Assembly: GCA_017461365.1 (NCBI GenBank)
Contig: JAFTYG010000012.1
Span: forward strand, 1 to 40,211
Origin: Clostridia bacterium
GTDB lineage: Bacteria > Bacillota > Clostridia > Oscillospirales > CAG-272
Direction of reading: 5' to 3'
Length of the DNA: 40,211 nucleotides
The notes under the pieces are model-generated. The model was not told where the DNA came from and searched no databases. It saw only the letters and a list, made by a program, of their open reading frames with translations. This document shows positions 8,388 through 17,594 of the stretch, one piece after another (position 1 is the stretch's first letter; each line of letters starts with the position of its first letter). The translations under genes were made by a program, and so were the position numbers.

Positions 8388-10247
8388 ATGCGTAAGAAAT
8401 TCAAACGTCTCGGCGCGACGATGCTCGTTCTTATCCTATGTCTCGGAGTCTTTACTCTGTACGGATGCAACAACGACGAGCCCGACGTAAGTGACAGCGA
8501 GTCGGTATCAGATACGGATACCGAGGCAGACACGTCAAAGACACCAATACCCGAGACTCCGACAACGCTCACTCCCGATATGCTTTCGGAAATGAAGATA
8601 ATCTATCCTGCAAGGGCAGGGGATGCGCTTGTTGAGGCGGTCAAAAATCTCAAGGCGGCGATCGACGCGTCCTACGGCGTGGATATACTCATTATCAGCG
8701 ACTATATTCCCGTTCTGGGTGCTACCGATCTTCAGGCGGAGGTCGAGTACGAGATCCTTATCGGAGACACCGAGAGGGAGGAGAGCTCGACGGGACTTAG
8801 TGAGCTTCGCACACTCGATTACGCTTACGCCATGGAGGGCACAAAGCTTCTTATCAAGGGCGGATGCGAGGACAAGACGGTCGAGGCGGTTACAAAGTTC
8901 GCTTACGATATTGCCCTTATGAAGAAGGGCGGAGACGAGCTCTTTTACACCACCGATTGGAACTACACCTACGAGTACGCTTACACGGCAAGAACGCTGA
9001 CGCTCGGCGGCAGGTCTCTGCTCGACTGTACGATCGTCTATCCGAAGAGCGGAACTGCCTTTGAGGAGCAGCTTGCAAACAAGCTTGCCGATCATATTGA
9101 AATGCTTACGGGTAAGGTCCTTCCCGTAGAGCCCGACAACAAGGCAGAGGACGCTGACGGAGAGATACTTATAGGCGACACGTCAAGAACGGTAGGAGCG
9201 AGAACGAAGGACTCGTCCTTGCTTTCCGACGGCAAATATCTTGCCATTCGCGGAGAGACTCCGTCCGACACGGCTGATGCTCTTGTGATGCTCGTTGATA
9301 TGATCGAGAGCGAGGCGAAGGATACCGTATGCGCTCTGACGCTTTCCGAGGAGCTTTCGGCTTCTAAGAAAACGGCTGTCTCTGCTATGACCTACAACGT
9401 CTACGGCTTTGAGGTAGTCGGAACGCGTGTGGCTAACACCTTTGTCGTTATCAACCGCTGTCTGCCCGACATTATCTGCTTCCAGGAGGTAGAGGAAAAA
9501 TGGGCTAAGCGGATAAAGCAGGAATATTCCGAATACTACGAGATAGTCCTCGGACTTGCGAGACACGGCGAGGTAGGCTCTGAGGAGGAGCTCAAGAACG
9601 CTCCCGGTGAGAACACCTATCTGCCTATCCTTTACAACAAGGCGCGCTTTGATATGAAGGAATGGGGCACGAAGTGGCTCACCTCAACGCCCGACGAGGT
9701 ATCTCTGCTTGACGGAGCTCAGTATTACCGCACCTACACGTGGGTAGTGCTTACCGACAAGGTAACGGGCGAGGAGTTTGTTGTTGTAAATAACCACCTC
9801 GACAACGGTGGAAGTACGGTAAACAACAGCGTCCGCGTCAAGGAGATAAAGCTGCTCTTGCAGTTCTTGCAGGAGAGCTTTACGGACATACCCGTACTGC
9901 TTATGGGAGACATGAACTGCGCTGACGGCTCTGAGCCGATACAGCTTCTCACCGACGTAGGTGTCGGCTCTGCTCACACCTACAACGACGGACTCAATTC
10001 GGTCAAGTGGACTATCGACTGGATAATGGGAACGACAAACTCTGTGACCTTTACCGATTATCAGCTACGCGACGACGTGCTTGACGGCACGATGCCCTCA
10101 GACCACCCTGCGGTCTACGCCGAATTTGTTATAGACGTGCCCGAGGGCGGAGTGACGCACAAGTGGACGGACGGCGTGAGCGTAGGTATTCCGATAAAGC
10201 CCGACACAGAGGGCAGTGAGTACATACCGCCGATAATATTTTATTAA
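8388..10247 (+). CDS. Lipoprotein with tandem 'EILIG' modules and a C-terminal EEP domain
   Basis: This 619-residue surface lipoprotein has Cys27 in LYGC. Residues ~45-325 hold two similar modules marked by YEILIGDTERE (~121) and GEILIGDTSRT (~258). This pattern resembles the N-terminal domain found on GH20/GH67-type glycosidases. From ~330 an endonuclease/exonuclease/phosphatase fold follows, with MTYNVYGF, FQEVE (catalytic Glu), GDMNCADG and the terminal SDHPAVYAEF (Asp-His pair). It is likely a secreted phosphodiesterase or phosphatase, with nucleic acid, phospholipid or sugar phosphate as possible substrate. AAAGGAGG at 8371 decides the start. The 112-bp gap before it holds only a small TGCGTTT/AAACGCA hairpin. 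The same N-terminal architecture carries an MBL domain in the gene at 28687. Confidence 0.85.
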   Translation: MRKKFKRLGATMLVLILCLGVFTLYGCNNDEPDVSDSESVSDTDTEADTSKTPIPETPTTLTPDMLSEMKIIYPARAGDALVEAVKNLKAAIDASYGVDILIISDYIPVLGATDLQAEVEYEILIGDTEREESSTGLSELRTLDYAYAMEGTKLLIKGGCEDKTVEAVTKFAYDIALMKKGGDELFYTTDWNYTYEYAYTARTLTLGGRSLLDCTIVYPKSGTAFEEQLANKLADHIEMLTGKVLPVEPDNKAEDADGEILIGDTSRTVGARTKDSSLLSDGKYLAIRGETPSDTADALVMLVDMIESEAKDTVCALTLSEELSASKKTAVSAMTYNVYGFEVVGTRVANTFVVINRCLPDIICFQEVEEKWAKRIKQEYSEYYEIVLGLARHGEVGSEEELKNAPGENTYLPILYNKARFDMKEWGTKWLTSTPDEVSLLDGAQYYRTYTWVVLTDKVTGEEFVVVNNHLDNGGSTVNNSVRVKEIKLLLQFLQESFTDIPVLLMGDMNCADGSEPIQLLTDVGVGSAHTYNDGLNSVKWTIDWIMGTTNSVTFTDYQLRDDVLDGTMPSDHPAVYAEFVIDVPEGGVTHKWTDGVSVGIPIKPDTEGSEYIPPIIFY

Positions 10248-10289
10248 GTAAAAAAGGTATTGTTACAGTCAAGCCGCGGTTTGGCGCAG

Positions 10290-10425
10290 AACACCGAAGG
10301 TGGCATTCTGAGCGAAACGGAGTGAAGTCGAGCTTTTATGTCCGTAGATCCTACCTCACTTCGTTCGGTACTGCTACGCAGTTTGACTGAGCTTACGCTC
10401 CGCTCAGGATGACACGGACAAAAAA
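10290..10425. repeat. Partial intergenic repeat between the EEP and beta-helix genes
   Basis: This is a diverged copy of the CATTCTGAGCGAAACGGAG-type repeat. It reads outward to a second arm with CGCTCAGGATGACAC, so the region can fold into a long imperfect hairpin closed by GTCCGT/ACGGAC. The 264-bp gap contains no gene. An AAGGAGG site at its end serves the next gene. Confidence 0.6.
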
Positions 10426-10511
10426 GCGCGAGGCAAAGCCGATGCGGAATTTCGGCGCTATGTCCAACGCTTGATGTAACATAGCCAAAATAAAAATACT
10501 AAGGAGGAATT

Positions 10512-13238
10512 ATGAAAAAAGTATTATCCCTTGCGCTGGCGCTTGCAATGGCTCTGACGGTTATGAGCTTTAGCGTTATTGCGGCGGACAGCGGCGCGAA
10601 CAACGAAGAGACAGCATTTACTCCTGTCGACACCAACGGCAAGACTACTGTGGAGATCGACGGCGTGACCTACACGGTCATCGACGAGCTCTCCGACATC
10701 ACAGCGGCAGGTAACTACATACTTGCCAACGACATCAACGGCGACACGGACACATCCGACGCTGTTGTTCCCACAGAGCTTACAGAGGCTCTCGTTACCA
10801 TTCCCGCGGGCACGGTGCTCGACGGAAACGGACACGCGATCTATAACTACGTAAACGTAGTTGACGGCGCGGGCGTTTCGATGTTCGTCCTTGGCGAGAC
10901 TGCCGAGGAGGGCAAGACTATTACTATAAAGAACCTTACGATAGGTCAGAGCGGCAATCCCATAAAGATCGCGGCGGCAGGCGCGGCGGCTCTCTTCGCT
11001 GACGGTGCGACCTACACCGAGCCCGAGGATGAGACGGTGACTCCCGAGCTTATCTCTATTACTCCCGATACGTCTTTTGACAACTGTCATTTCTATGCTG
11101 ACGTTACTCTTACCGAAAGCGCAAACGGCGGCGTGGTGTTCGGTCAATCGGTGGCAACAGGTCTTACCTTTACAGATTGTACGCTTACCTCTGTATTTGT
11201 ACAGGAGGGCGCTTGGTCTAACGGTATGTGGTTAGGTCAGGTAGATAATGCGGACGTTACTATGACGAACTGTGTAAGCAACGGCTCTATAGAAGTAAAG
11301 GACGCAGGTCAGGCGGCAGGCTTTATTGCTTACCCAAAGAAGAGCGTTACGATGACCGATTGCGTTAATAACGCAACAGTCACGGCAGGTCAGAACGCGG
11401 GCGGACTTGTCGCGCAAATATCCTACAGTAAAAATGTGGTAGTAACATTTGATGGATGCGTAAACAACGGCGATATAGAATCCAAGACTACGTCCACGCA
11501 CAGAGCGGGCGGTATTGCGGCATATGCCGGAAATTGCGCAACGCTGACGGTTAAGGATTGCGTAAATAACGGAAACGTAATCGGAACGGCTCAGGTAGGT
11601 GCTGTCATCGGTTATATCGGTGATACAACCACGGCAGAGCTTGTCGGATGTGTAAATAACGGAAATGCTACGGCTACGGGAAGCAAGGGCGCTGTGGGCG
11701 GAATTTTCGCTCAGGCGTATAACGTTGCGACCTTGAATTTGACAGACTGCACAAATAACGGAACAGTAACCGGTAACGCAACCGAAATAGGCGGAATTGC
11801 AGGCGTTACACAGAAGATTACGGATCTTACCTTTATGGGTTGTACAAACGCGGGTAAGGTCACTGAGGGCGCATCAACTGCGGCTACCATGTGCGCACTC
11901 GGCGGTATGATCGCGCGTCCCAACGCTTGTTCGAACAGCTTTGAGCTCATCGCATGCGTCAACAGCGGAGACATTGTCGGTAACGCAAGCAGTACGACGA
12001 ACAGACACGGCGGCGGTATGCTCGGAAATACCTATAACGTAACTAAAACAACAACTATCGAAATGGACAATTGCGTAAACATCGGTACTATTAGTAACTG
12101 TGCGATCGCGGGAGGTCTGGTTGCTTCTTCCGAAAGACTTCTTTCGGTAATCGATTGCGCAAACTACGGCAATATCAATGCTGCAGATGCGGGCGGATTG
12201 ATAGGTGTTGCCAAGTCCTATGCGGCTACGGTTACGAATTGCGTAAACTACGGAACTATCAACGGTAGCCGTTCGGGAGGCGCGTTCGGTCAGATAACGA
12301 TAGCGTCTAATATCAACGGATTTGTCAACGAAGGCGATCTTGTCGGCGATACCTGCGGCGGACTTACGGGAAATTACTCTAAGGCAAGTACTGTAAGCAA
12401 CGTAATAAACTTAGGTGACATCACTTCCAATACCAACGGCGGCGGATTTGTAGGTTGGGGAAATGCTACTCTGACACTTACAAACTGTGCGAACGTCAGC
12501 AAGATAACGAGCAGTAACAGAGCGGGCAACGTTGCGGGAAATCTTACCGCGGCAATAACCCTTGACGGCTTCTATGCTTTTGGAACGCTTTCGGCTAATA
12601 CCGACACGCCTATCAACGGCGGTACGGGAGCAGCGAGTCTCGGAACGAACGGAGCGTCCTATCTCGACTCCTACACAAGTACGATAGAGGGCGGTACGGC
12701 TGTTGACGAGGCGGGCGCTATCGCGGCTCTTGAGGAGGCGTTCGGCGTTGAGTTCATCATCTGCTCGGACGGAACCTTCAATTTCGCAGTTCCCGTTGTC
12801 AGAGGTGTTCAGAACACCAAGGCTGTTGACGGCGCACAGAAGATACGCTTCCTTGCTACTATCTTTGACTATGAGGCTTACGACAAGGCAGGCTTCAAGG
12901 TAACGAGAACCTACACGAGCGCTATCGACGGTGAAAAGACGGTTGTTGAACCCGACTTCTACTGTCAGTACGTTTACACGTCTGTTACGGGCTCTGAGGA
13001 TGACGGAACGATAGTTACAACGAGTGCTCAGAAGCTTGGCGGAGAGTACATTTTCGCTATGGTGGTTGAGGACGTTCCCACGAATATCGGCACGATCGTA
13101 TTCGAGGTTACGGCGTTCGTTACCGACGGTGAGGGCGACTCGGCGGTTACGTATGAGAGCCAGACGGTAAGAATTACCTATGAGAACGGTGTTTGCACGG
13201 GCTACGGCTACGTTGTGTCTGATAACGGAGGTGACTGA
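10512..13238 (+). CDS. Large secreted repeat protein, predicted parallel beta-helix
   Basis: This 908-residue protein starts with a clear Sec signal peptide (residues 1-25, cleaved near VIAAD) and no lipobox, so it is secreted or wall-associated. Residues ~185-720 hold a dozen or more degenerate repeats of about 35-45 residues. Each carries a CVNNG-like motif and a GG[LI] motif such as NAGGLVAQ, the GLUG-type pattern of right-handed beta-helix surface proteins. The last ~140 residues form a separate beta-rich module with KIRFLATIFD, AGFKV, YVYTSV and KLGGEYIFA. This module also ends the protein at 24575. I see no catalytic motif, so glycan binding or adhesion is a guess. One base after the stop begins a 48-codon peptide gene, and an equivalent pair sits at 24575-26911. 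Confidence 0.8.
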   Translation: MKKVLSLALALAMALTVMSFSVIAADSGANNEETAFTPVDTNGKTTVEIDGVTYTVIDELSDITAAGNYILANDINGDTDTSDAVVPTELTEALVTIPAGTVLDGNGHAIYNYVNVVDGAGVSMFVLGETAEEGKTITIKNLTIGQSGNPIKIAAAGAAALFADGATYTEPEDETVTPELISITPDTSFDNCHFYADVTLTESANGGVVFGQSVATGLTFTDCTLTSVFVQEGAWSNGMWLGQVDNADVTMTNCVSNGSIEVKDAGQAAGFIAYPKKSVTMTDCVNNATVTAGQNAGGLVAQISYSKNVVVTFDGCVNNGDIESKTTSTHRAGGIAAYAGNCATLTVKDCVNNGNVIGTAQVGAVIGYIGDTTTAELVGCVNNGNATATGSKGAVGGIFAQAYNVATLNLTDCTNNGTVTGNATEIGGIAGVTQKITDLTFMGCTNAGKVTEGASTAATMCALGGMIARPNACSNSFELIACVNSGDIVGNASSTTNRHGGGMLGNTYNVTKTTTIEMDNCVNIGTISNCAIAGGLVASSERLLSVIDCANYGNINAADAGGLIGVAKSYAATVTNCVNYGTINGSRSGGAFGQITIASNINGFVNEGDLVGDTCGGLTGNYSKASTVSNVINLGDITSNTNGGGFVGWGNATLTLTNCANVSKITSSNRAGNVAGNLTAAITLDGFYAFGTLSANTDTPINGGTGAASLGTNGASYLDSYTSTIEGGTAVDEAGAIAALEEAFGVEFIICSDGTFNFAVPVVRGVQNTKAVDGAQKIRFLATIFDYEAYDKAGFKVTRTYTSAIDGEKTVVEPDFYCQYVYTSVTGSEDDGTIVTTSAQKLGGEYIFAMVVEDVPTNIGTIVFEVTAFVTDGEGDSAVTYESQTVRITYENGVCTGYGYVVSDNGGD

Positions 13239-13239
13239 T

Positions 13240-13386
13240 ATGAAAAAATATACAAGACCTGACGCGGAGCTTCTTTCGGTTTGCTCTATGGACGTAATTA
13301 CGGCGAGTGCGGGTATAACGCCTATTGATTACGTGTTCAGCAGCGCTCCCGGATTTGGAGATACCACGGGGTATGATTGGACTTAA
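13240..13386 (+). CDS. Small peptide with conserved 'MK-Y--P-A-L-SV---D-IT-S' N-terminus
   Basis: This 48-codon gene begins one base after the stop of the secreted beta-helix gene, with GGAGG at 13227, so translation is almost certainly coupled. The peptide starts MKKYTRPDAELLSV, continues with MDVITASAG and ends in a Gly/Asp/aromatic tail. It aligns with the 54-residue peptide encoded directly after the second secreted protein (26747), sharing Met-Lys-x-Tyr, Pro-acid-Ala, Ser-Val, Asp-[VI]-Ile-Thr-x-Ser-x-Gly. It has no signal peptide or hydrophobic helix. It resembles a leader-plus-core layout, but no modification enzyme is nearby. Function is unknown. A strong terminator follows immediately. 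Confidence 0.75.
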   Translation: MKKYTRPDAELLSVCSMDVITASAGITPIDYVFSSAPGFGDTTGYDWT

Positions 13387-13393
13387 ATAAATA

Positions 13394-13427
13394 TACGGCG
13401 GACTCGAAAGAGTCCGCCGTAGTTGTT
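13394..13427. terminator. Bidirectional terminator between peptide gene and DeoR gene
   Basis: TACGGCGGACTC and GAGTCCGCCGTA form a perfect 12-bp stem (13394-13421) with a GAAA tetraloop, followed by GTTGTTTTTT on the plus strand. It lies between converging genes and can serve both. Confidence 0.85.
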
Positions 13428-13432
13428 TTTTA

Positions 13433-14134
13433 TCACGTTTCCCTTATGACTTCGTGTATATCGGTTGCCTTTATTATTTCGTATGGGTAGCGTTTATTTA
13501 TTTTCGACGCGTCGCAGAGGAATATTTTCTTTTTTGAATTTTCAAGCATTTTTATCTTAACGTCGCGCTCTGTCTTTGACGAGTCGCTGATAATTCCGCT
13601 TTCCGTGTCGTATCCGCGAGCCGAAAAAAAGCATTTATCGGCATATATCCCGTCGATAAAGCGCAACGTATCCGCGCCGACGAGGGCTATCGAGTCGTAC
13701 AGCATTTCTCCTCCCGTACAGAGGCACCGTATCTTCAGCTCGGACAGCAGCACCGATAGGTGGGGGTTATTAGTCACAACCGTCACGTCTCTGAGCCCTC
13801 TGAAATAGGTGGGCAGAAAATAGGTCGTGCTCGACGCGTCGATGAAAACGGTATCTCCGTTCTCGATAAGCGCCGCGCCTCGCTCACAAAGTCTTTTCTT
13901 TGCCTGTATATTCTCCTTTGAGCGGATAAAGAGCGGAAGCTGATCGGAAAACGCCTCGACGAGTGTAGCTCCGCCGAAGCTCCTTTTGAGAAGTCCTTCT
14001 CTCTCAAGCGCGGAAAGGTCTCTTCTTGCTGTGGCGGGGCTGAGGTAGAGCAGGGCGCAGAGCTCCTTTACGGTGATCTCTTTTTTTTCTCTCAAGAGCT
14101 CCATTATTTTTTCCTGCCGTTTATTCTGAAGCAT
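13433..14134 (-). CDS. DeoR/GlpR-family transcriptional repressor
   Basis: This 233-residue regulator has an N-terminal DeoR-type winged helix-turn-helix (residues 1-55: ITVKELCALLYLSPATARRDL, recognition helix with the family RRDL signature). A C-terminal sugar-phosphate-binding sensor domain follows (IDASSTTYFLPTYF, VVTNN, LVGADTLR). Family members repress sugar catabolic genes and release DNA on binding a phosphorylated sugar. It is divergent from the glycerol-1-phosphate-dehydrogenase-like and SIS genes. The intergenic region holds three GATCGAA boxes placed inside both promoters, so it likely represses itself and the divergent operon. AAGGAGG precedes the ATG. The effector is probably a phosphorylated pentose or polyol, by inference from the target genes. 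Confidence 0.88.
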   Translation of the reverse strand: MLQNKRQEKIMELLREKKEITVKELCALLYLSPATARRDLSALEREGLLKRSFGGATLVEAFSDQLPLFIRSKENIQAKKRLCERGAALIENGDTVFIDASSTTYFLPTYFRGLRDVTVVTNNPHLSVLLSELKIRCLCTGGEMLYDSIALVGADTLRFIDGIYADKCFFSARGYDTESGIISDSSKTERDVKIKMLENSKKKIFLCDASKINKRYPYEIIKATDIHEVIRET

Positions 14135-14152
14135 GGTGTTTCCTCCTTGGCT

Positions 14153-14254
14153 TTGATCAACTGTGATCGAATTGCATTGTAATTATACATCAAATGTGAT
14201 CGAATGTCAATATATTTCAAACATATTGACATTTTCGATCAAAGGTATTACAAT
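14153..14254. promoter_or_regulatory. Divergent twin promoters with shared GATCGAA operators
   Basis: The plus-strand promoter is TTGACA (14226-14231), 17 bp, TACAAT (14249-14254). The minus-strand promoter for the DeoR gene is TTGACA (14210-14205), 17 bp, TATAAT (14187-14182). In both, the -35 box runs straight into TTCGATCA or TTTTCGATCA within the spacer. A third GATCGAATT box (14165-14173) and a TTTGATCA half-site lie between the minus promoter and the repressor start. The arrangement predicts coordinated repression of both directions by the DeoR protein. Confidence 0.82.
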
Positions 14255-14282
14255 AGAGGTGACAAAAAAAGGAGGTATATTT

Positions 14283-15563
14283 ATGAAGATAAGTGATTTT
14301 GTGAACAGAGATATAGTTTGCGTCTGCGGCAGAACGCACAGATGCGACATCAAGAAAATAAGGATAGAGGAGGGCGCGCTTGCACATCTTGCCGAGGACG
14401 TGTCGGAATATGGGCATATTTTGCTCGTTGCCGACGGAAATACATACCCTATATGCGGGGAGAGAGTGCGTGAGCTTTTAGGGGAGAAGATATATTCGGT
14501 CTGTCTTTTCGGGGGTGATGATATTCTTGTGCCCGACGAGGCGAGCATTGAGCGCATAGAGTCCTTTGTTGACAGTGAGACTGATCTTATTCTCGGTATC
14601 GGCTCGGGCGTTATAAACGATCTTTGCAAGTACGTTTCCTTCGGGCGCGGTATTGAGAGCGGAATTATTGCCACGGCTACGTCGATGGACGGTTTTGCGT
14701 CGTCGGGCGCGGCTATGATAATCGGCGGAATGAAGATAACCTACACGACTCACGCTCCCGCTCTTATAGTCGGAGACACTGAGGTGCTTTGCGGCGCTCC
14801 CGTTGAGATGGTGCGCTCGGGCTATGCGGATATTATCGGAAAATACAGCGCTCTGTGCGATTGGAAGCTATCTGAGGCGGTAAACGGGGAATATCTTTGC
14901 CCTCATATTTACGACAGCGTTATGCGTATGACCGACGAAATAAGGTCGATGTCTGCCGAGATCGCAAGAAAGGAGCCTCGCGCCATTGAGCGGCTTATGG
15001 AGGCGCTTGTGCTTATCGGTGTTTGTCTGACTCTTCTTTCGACCACGCGCCCCGGCTCGGGTAGCGAGCACCATCTTTCGCATTATTTTGAGATCACGGG
15101 ACTTCTTCGGGATGAGCCTTATTTTCTTCACGGCACCGACGTGGGCTATGCTACGGTCGTTACCGCCGCTCTGCGCGAGCGTGTGAGAGCCGAGAAGGAG
15201 CCTCATTTTGCCGAGCTTTCGGACGAGACTCGAAAGGATTGCTACAAGAAGATATACGGCAGGATATGGGATGAGGTCTGGGAGCTTCAGGAGAGCGCGG
15301 GAAGATACGCGAACCCGCCTTACGGGGTTTACAGAGAAAAGTGGGACGAGATCGTCGGAATACTTAACGAATGCCCGACGGCAGAGGAGATAACCAAAAT
15401 GCTCACCGACGTGGGCTTTGATATGTCCGCGTTTGAGGCGCAATACGGAAAAGAAAAGATACAGAACGGCATTTGGTTCGGTAAGGACTTGAAGGACAGG
15501 TATTCAGTGCTTTGGCTCTACGGTGCGATGTATCTTAGCGAGATGGAGGCAAAAAGGATATGA
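14283..15563 (+). CDS. sn-glycerol-1-phosphate dehydrogenase family (AraM-like)
   Basis: This 426-residue metal-dependent dehydrogenase belongs to the AraM/EgsA branch of the iron-containing alcohol dehydrogenase superfamily. The NAD-binding GIGSG (105-109), the ATATSMDGFAS motif (~130-140) and likely metal ligands D183 (YADIIGK), H263 (GSEHH) and H283 (LHGTD) are visible. Members interconvert dihydroxyacetone phosphate and sn-glycerol-1-phosphate. In Firmicutes some sit in arabinose operons. The start at 14283 is chosen over an in-frame upstream ATG because AAAGGAGG lies 8 bases before it and the upstream codons would run through the promoter. It overlaps the SIS gene by ATGA and is divergent from the DeoR regulator. 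Confidence 0.87.
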   Translation: MKISDFVNRDIVCVCGRTHRCDIKKIRIEEGALAHLAEDVSEYGHILLVADGNTYPICGERVRELLGEKIYSVCLFGGDDILVPDEASIERIESFVDSETDLILGIGSGVINDLCKYVSFGRGIESGIIATATSMDGFASSGAAMIIGGMKITYTTHAPALIVGDTEVLCGAPVEMVRSGYADIIGKYSALCDWKLSEAVNGEYLCPHIYDSVMRMTDEIRSMSAEIARKEPRAIERLMEALVLIGVCLTLLSTTRPGSGSEHHLSHYFEITGLLRDEPYFLHGTDVGYATVVTAALRERVRAEKEPHFAELSDETRKDCYKKIYGRIWDEVWELQESAGRYANPPYGVYREKWDEIVGILNECPTAEEITKMLTDVGFDMSAFEAQYGKEKIQNGIWFGKDLKDRYSVLWLYGAMYLSEMEAKRI

Positions 15564-16153
15564 AGGACACTACGTTTGATTTTATGAGAAGCTCGGTTTT
15601 GGCTGAGAGAAGGGCGCTTGAGGCGCTATATGATGAAATGAGCTCCGAGAGCTTTTACAAGGCTCTTGAATATCTTCTTGAGTCGAAGATGACGGTGCTC
15701 TCGGCTTGCGGCTCGTCAGGATTTGCGACGAAGAAATTTGCGCATTCGCTTTGCTGTGTTGAGTGCCCCGCGAAGTTTGTGCCTCCGTCCGAGGCGGTAC
15801 ACGGCGGTATGGGAGCTCTCAAGGAGGGCAACGCGCTCATCCTTGTATCGAAGGGCGGAAAGACCGAGGAGCTTTTGCCCCTTGCACAGATTGCCAAGAC
15901 GAAGGGCGCGCGCCTTATCGTTGTAACGGCGAACAAGGATGCCGAGCTCGCAAAGCGGGCGGACGTGGTGCTGACGCTTCCGAACGTTCCCGAAAGCGAC
16001 CGCTACAACGTGATGTCGACGGCAAGCTTTGTGGCGACAATATCTATTTTCGACGCTCTGATGATGGGCATTATGGAGGAAAAGGACTACACCTTGGAGG
16101 ATTTCGGTCTTATTCATCCCGGCGGAGCGGTAGGCAAGAAAATAAACGGCTAA
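15560..16153 (+). CDS. SIS-domain sugar-phosphate isomerase (KdsD/GutQ-like, no CBS)
   Basis: This 197-residue protein is a single sugar isomerase (SIS) domain. The phosphosugar-binding SACGSSGFA (48-56) and SKGGKTEEL (97-105) loops are present. It ends in the LIHPGGAVGKK motif typical of arabinose-5-phosphate isomerases of the KpsF/KdsD/GutQ group. It lacks the CBS pair that follows in full KdsD proteins, so it is a short form. The start overlaps the upstream dehydrogenase stop by four bases (15560-15563), which indicates coupled expression. Together the two genes look like a small polyol/pentose phosphate module under DeoR control. The exact substrate is not determinable from sequence. Confidence 0.83.
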   Translation: MKDTTFDFMRSSVLAERRALEALYDEMSSESFYKALEYLLESKMTVLSACGSSGFATKKFAHSLCCVECPAKFVPPSEAVHGGMGALKEGNALILVSKGGKTEELLPLAQIAKTKGARLIVVTANKDAELAKRADVVLTLPNVPESDRYNVMSTASFVATISIFDALMMGIMEEKDYTLEDFGLIHPGGAVGKKING

Positions 16154-16169
16154 ACAGTTTCGCAGGGGC

Positions 16170-16197
16170 TTGACAAATCTGAAATAAATGATATAAT
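16170..16197 (+). promoter_or_regulatory. Promoter of the GH39-like gene, followed by a leader hairpin
   Basis: TTGACA (16170-16175) and TATAAT (16192-16197) are 16 bp apart. Just downstream ATGGTAG (16199-16205) and CTACCAT (16222-16228) form a 7-bp inverted repeat, which could be an operator or a leader hairpin. The GH39-like gene therefore has its own promoter even though it follows the SIS gene closely. Confidence 0.75.
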
Positions 16198-16250
16198 TAT
16201 GGTAGTTATAGAAAATTATGGCTACCATTTTTATTTGGAGGTTTTTTGAT

Positions 16251-17594
16251 ATGTACGAGACAGTTAAGGTCGATCTTAGCCGCAAGATCGGCAAGATGAA
16301 GCCTATGCACGCCGTAAACAACGGCCCTGTGTACAAGTTTGCGTCAGACCAAAGAATTACTAATATTCAATATTTCCGTGAGGCGGGAATACCCTATGCG
16401 AGAACTCACGACGCGTCCTTTTACGCAACCTACGGCGGAGAGCACACGGTTGATATAACGGCTATATTTCCGAATTTCGATGCCGATCCTTACGATCCCG
16501 CATCCTACGATTTCCAATTGACCGACGAATATATGCGCGTGATGCTTCACGCGGGTGTTGAGCCCTTTTACCGTCTCGGTCAGAAGATAGAGCATTGGTC
16601 TAAAAAGTACGGCACGATCCCTCCGAAGGATTTCAAGAAGTGGGCGGTCATCTGCGAGCATCTTATAAAGCACCTCAATTACGGTTGGGCAGACGGCTAT
16701 GAGATGGGAATTAAATATTGGGAGATATGGAACGAGGCAGACCTTGATCCCGACGACTCGACGCACAAGAGGTGTTGGGGCGGCACAAAGGCAGAGTTCT
16801 TTGAATTTTATCACATTGCGGCGACTCACTTAAAGGAGAAATTCCCCGAATTGAAGATAGGCGGTCCTGCTATTGCGGGTAAGATGGATTGGGCGGAGGA
16901 TTTTCTTGCTCAGCTCAAGGCGCCTCTCGATTTCTTCTCATGGCACAGATACGCGGGCAACACCGAAAAGATAGCTCTGAGGATGGTTGAGGTGCGCGAG
17001 CTTCTCGATAAATACGGCTTTACCGAGACCGAAAGTATTCTCAATGAGTGGAACTACGTCAAGGGTTGGGTAGACGACGATTGGGTGTACACTCTAAGAG
17101 CTGAGAAGGGAATGAAGGGCGCGGCGTTTATCGCCTCGGTAATGTGCGACGGCCAGAAGCGTCCCCTTGATATGCTTATGTACTACGATGCCCGTCCCTG
17201 CGGAATGAATGGTATGTTCAATACCGACAGAGTGTGCGAGGTGCTGAAGGGTTATTATCCTTTCAAGGCGTTTGGTACGCTTTACAGACTCGGTACAGAG
17301 GTTTACTCCGAGAGTGAGGGAGATCTTCACATTTGCGCTGCGCGTGACGGCGACAAGAAGGCGGTTATGGTAAGCCGTTTTTCGAGTGAGACCGAAGCGC
17401 CCGTTGCCGACAAGCGTGTCAAGATAGAGATCGCGGGCGGAGAAGGCGAGCTTGTGAAGGTGTACAGGCTTGACGAGGCGCACGATCTTGAGCTTGTGCG
17501 GGAAGAGATATTCGGCGGCGAGACGTTCAGGACGGTTTTTGATTTTCCTGCGGACAGCTTGTATCTGTTGGAGATAGAAAAGACCGAGATTTGA
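16251..17594 (+). CDS. GH39-like glycoside hydrolase
   Basis: This 447-residue clan A TIM-barrel enzyme carries KYWEIWNEADL with a probable acid/base E162 and TESILNEWNY with a probable nucleophile E266, the pairing seen in GH39 beta-xylosidases. WHRY at 231-234 is also typical. It has no signal peptide, so it acts inside the cell on imported oligosaccharides. A short C-terminal beta domain (~370-447) follows the barrel. The start at 16251 is preferred because TTTGGAGG lies ten bases upstream; an earlier in-frame ATG overlaps the leader hairpin. It ends just before a hairpin terminator. Substrate is not certain, and beta-xylosides are the best guess from the family. Confidence 0.8.
   Translation: MYETVKVDLSRKIGKMKPMHAVNNGPVYKFASDQRITNIQYFREAGIPYARTHDASFYATYGGEHTVDITAIFPNFDADPYDPASYDFQLTDEYMRVMLHAGVEPFYRLGQKIEHWSKKYGTIPPKDFKKWAVICEHLIKHLNYGWADGYEMGIKYWEIWNEADLDPDDSTHKRCWGGTKAEFFEFYHIAATHLKEKFPELKIGGPAIAGKMDWAEDFLAQLKAPLDFFSWHRYAGNTEKIALRMVEVRELLDKYGFTETESILNEWNYVKGWVDDDWVYTLRAEKGMKGAAFIASVMCDGQKRPLDMLMYYDARPCGMNGMFNTDRVCEVLKGYYPFKAFGTLYRLGTEVYSESEGDLHICAARDGDKKAVMVSRFSSETEAPVADKRVKIEIAGGEGELVKVYRLDEAHDLELVREEIFGGETFRTVFDFPADSLYLLEIEKTEI

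Noticed and set aside
13240-13386. A defined RiPP biosynthetic cluster
   Set aside because: The peptide has a precursor-like look, but no radical SAM enzyme, cyclodehydratase, lanthipeptide synthetase, peptidase or exporter is encoded in the window.
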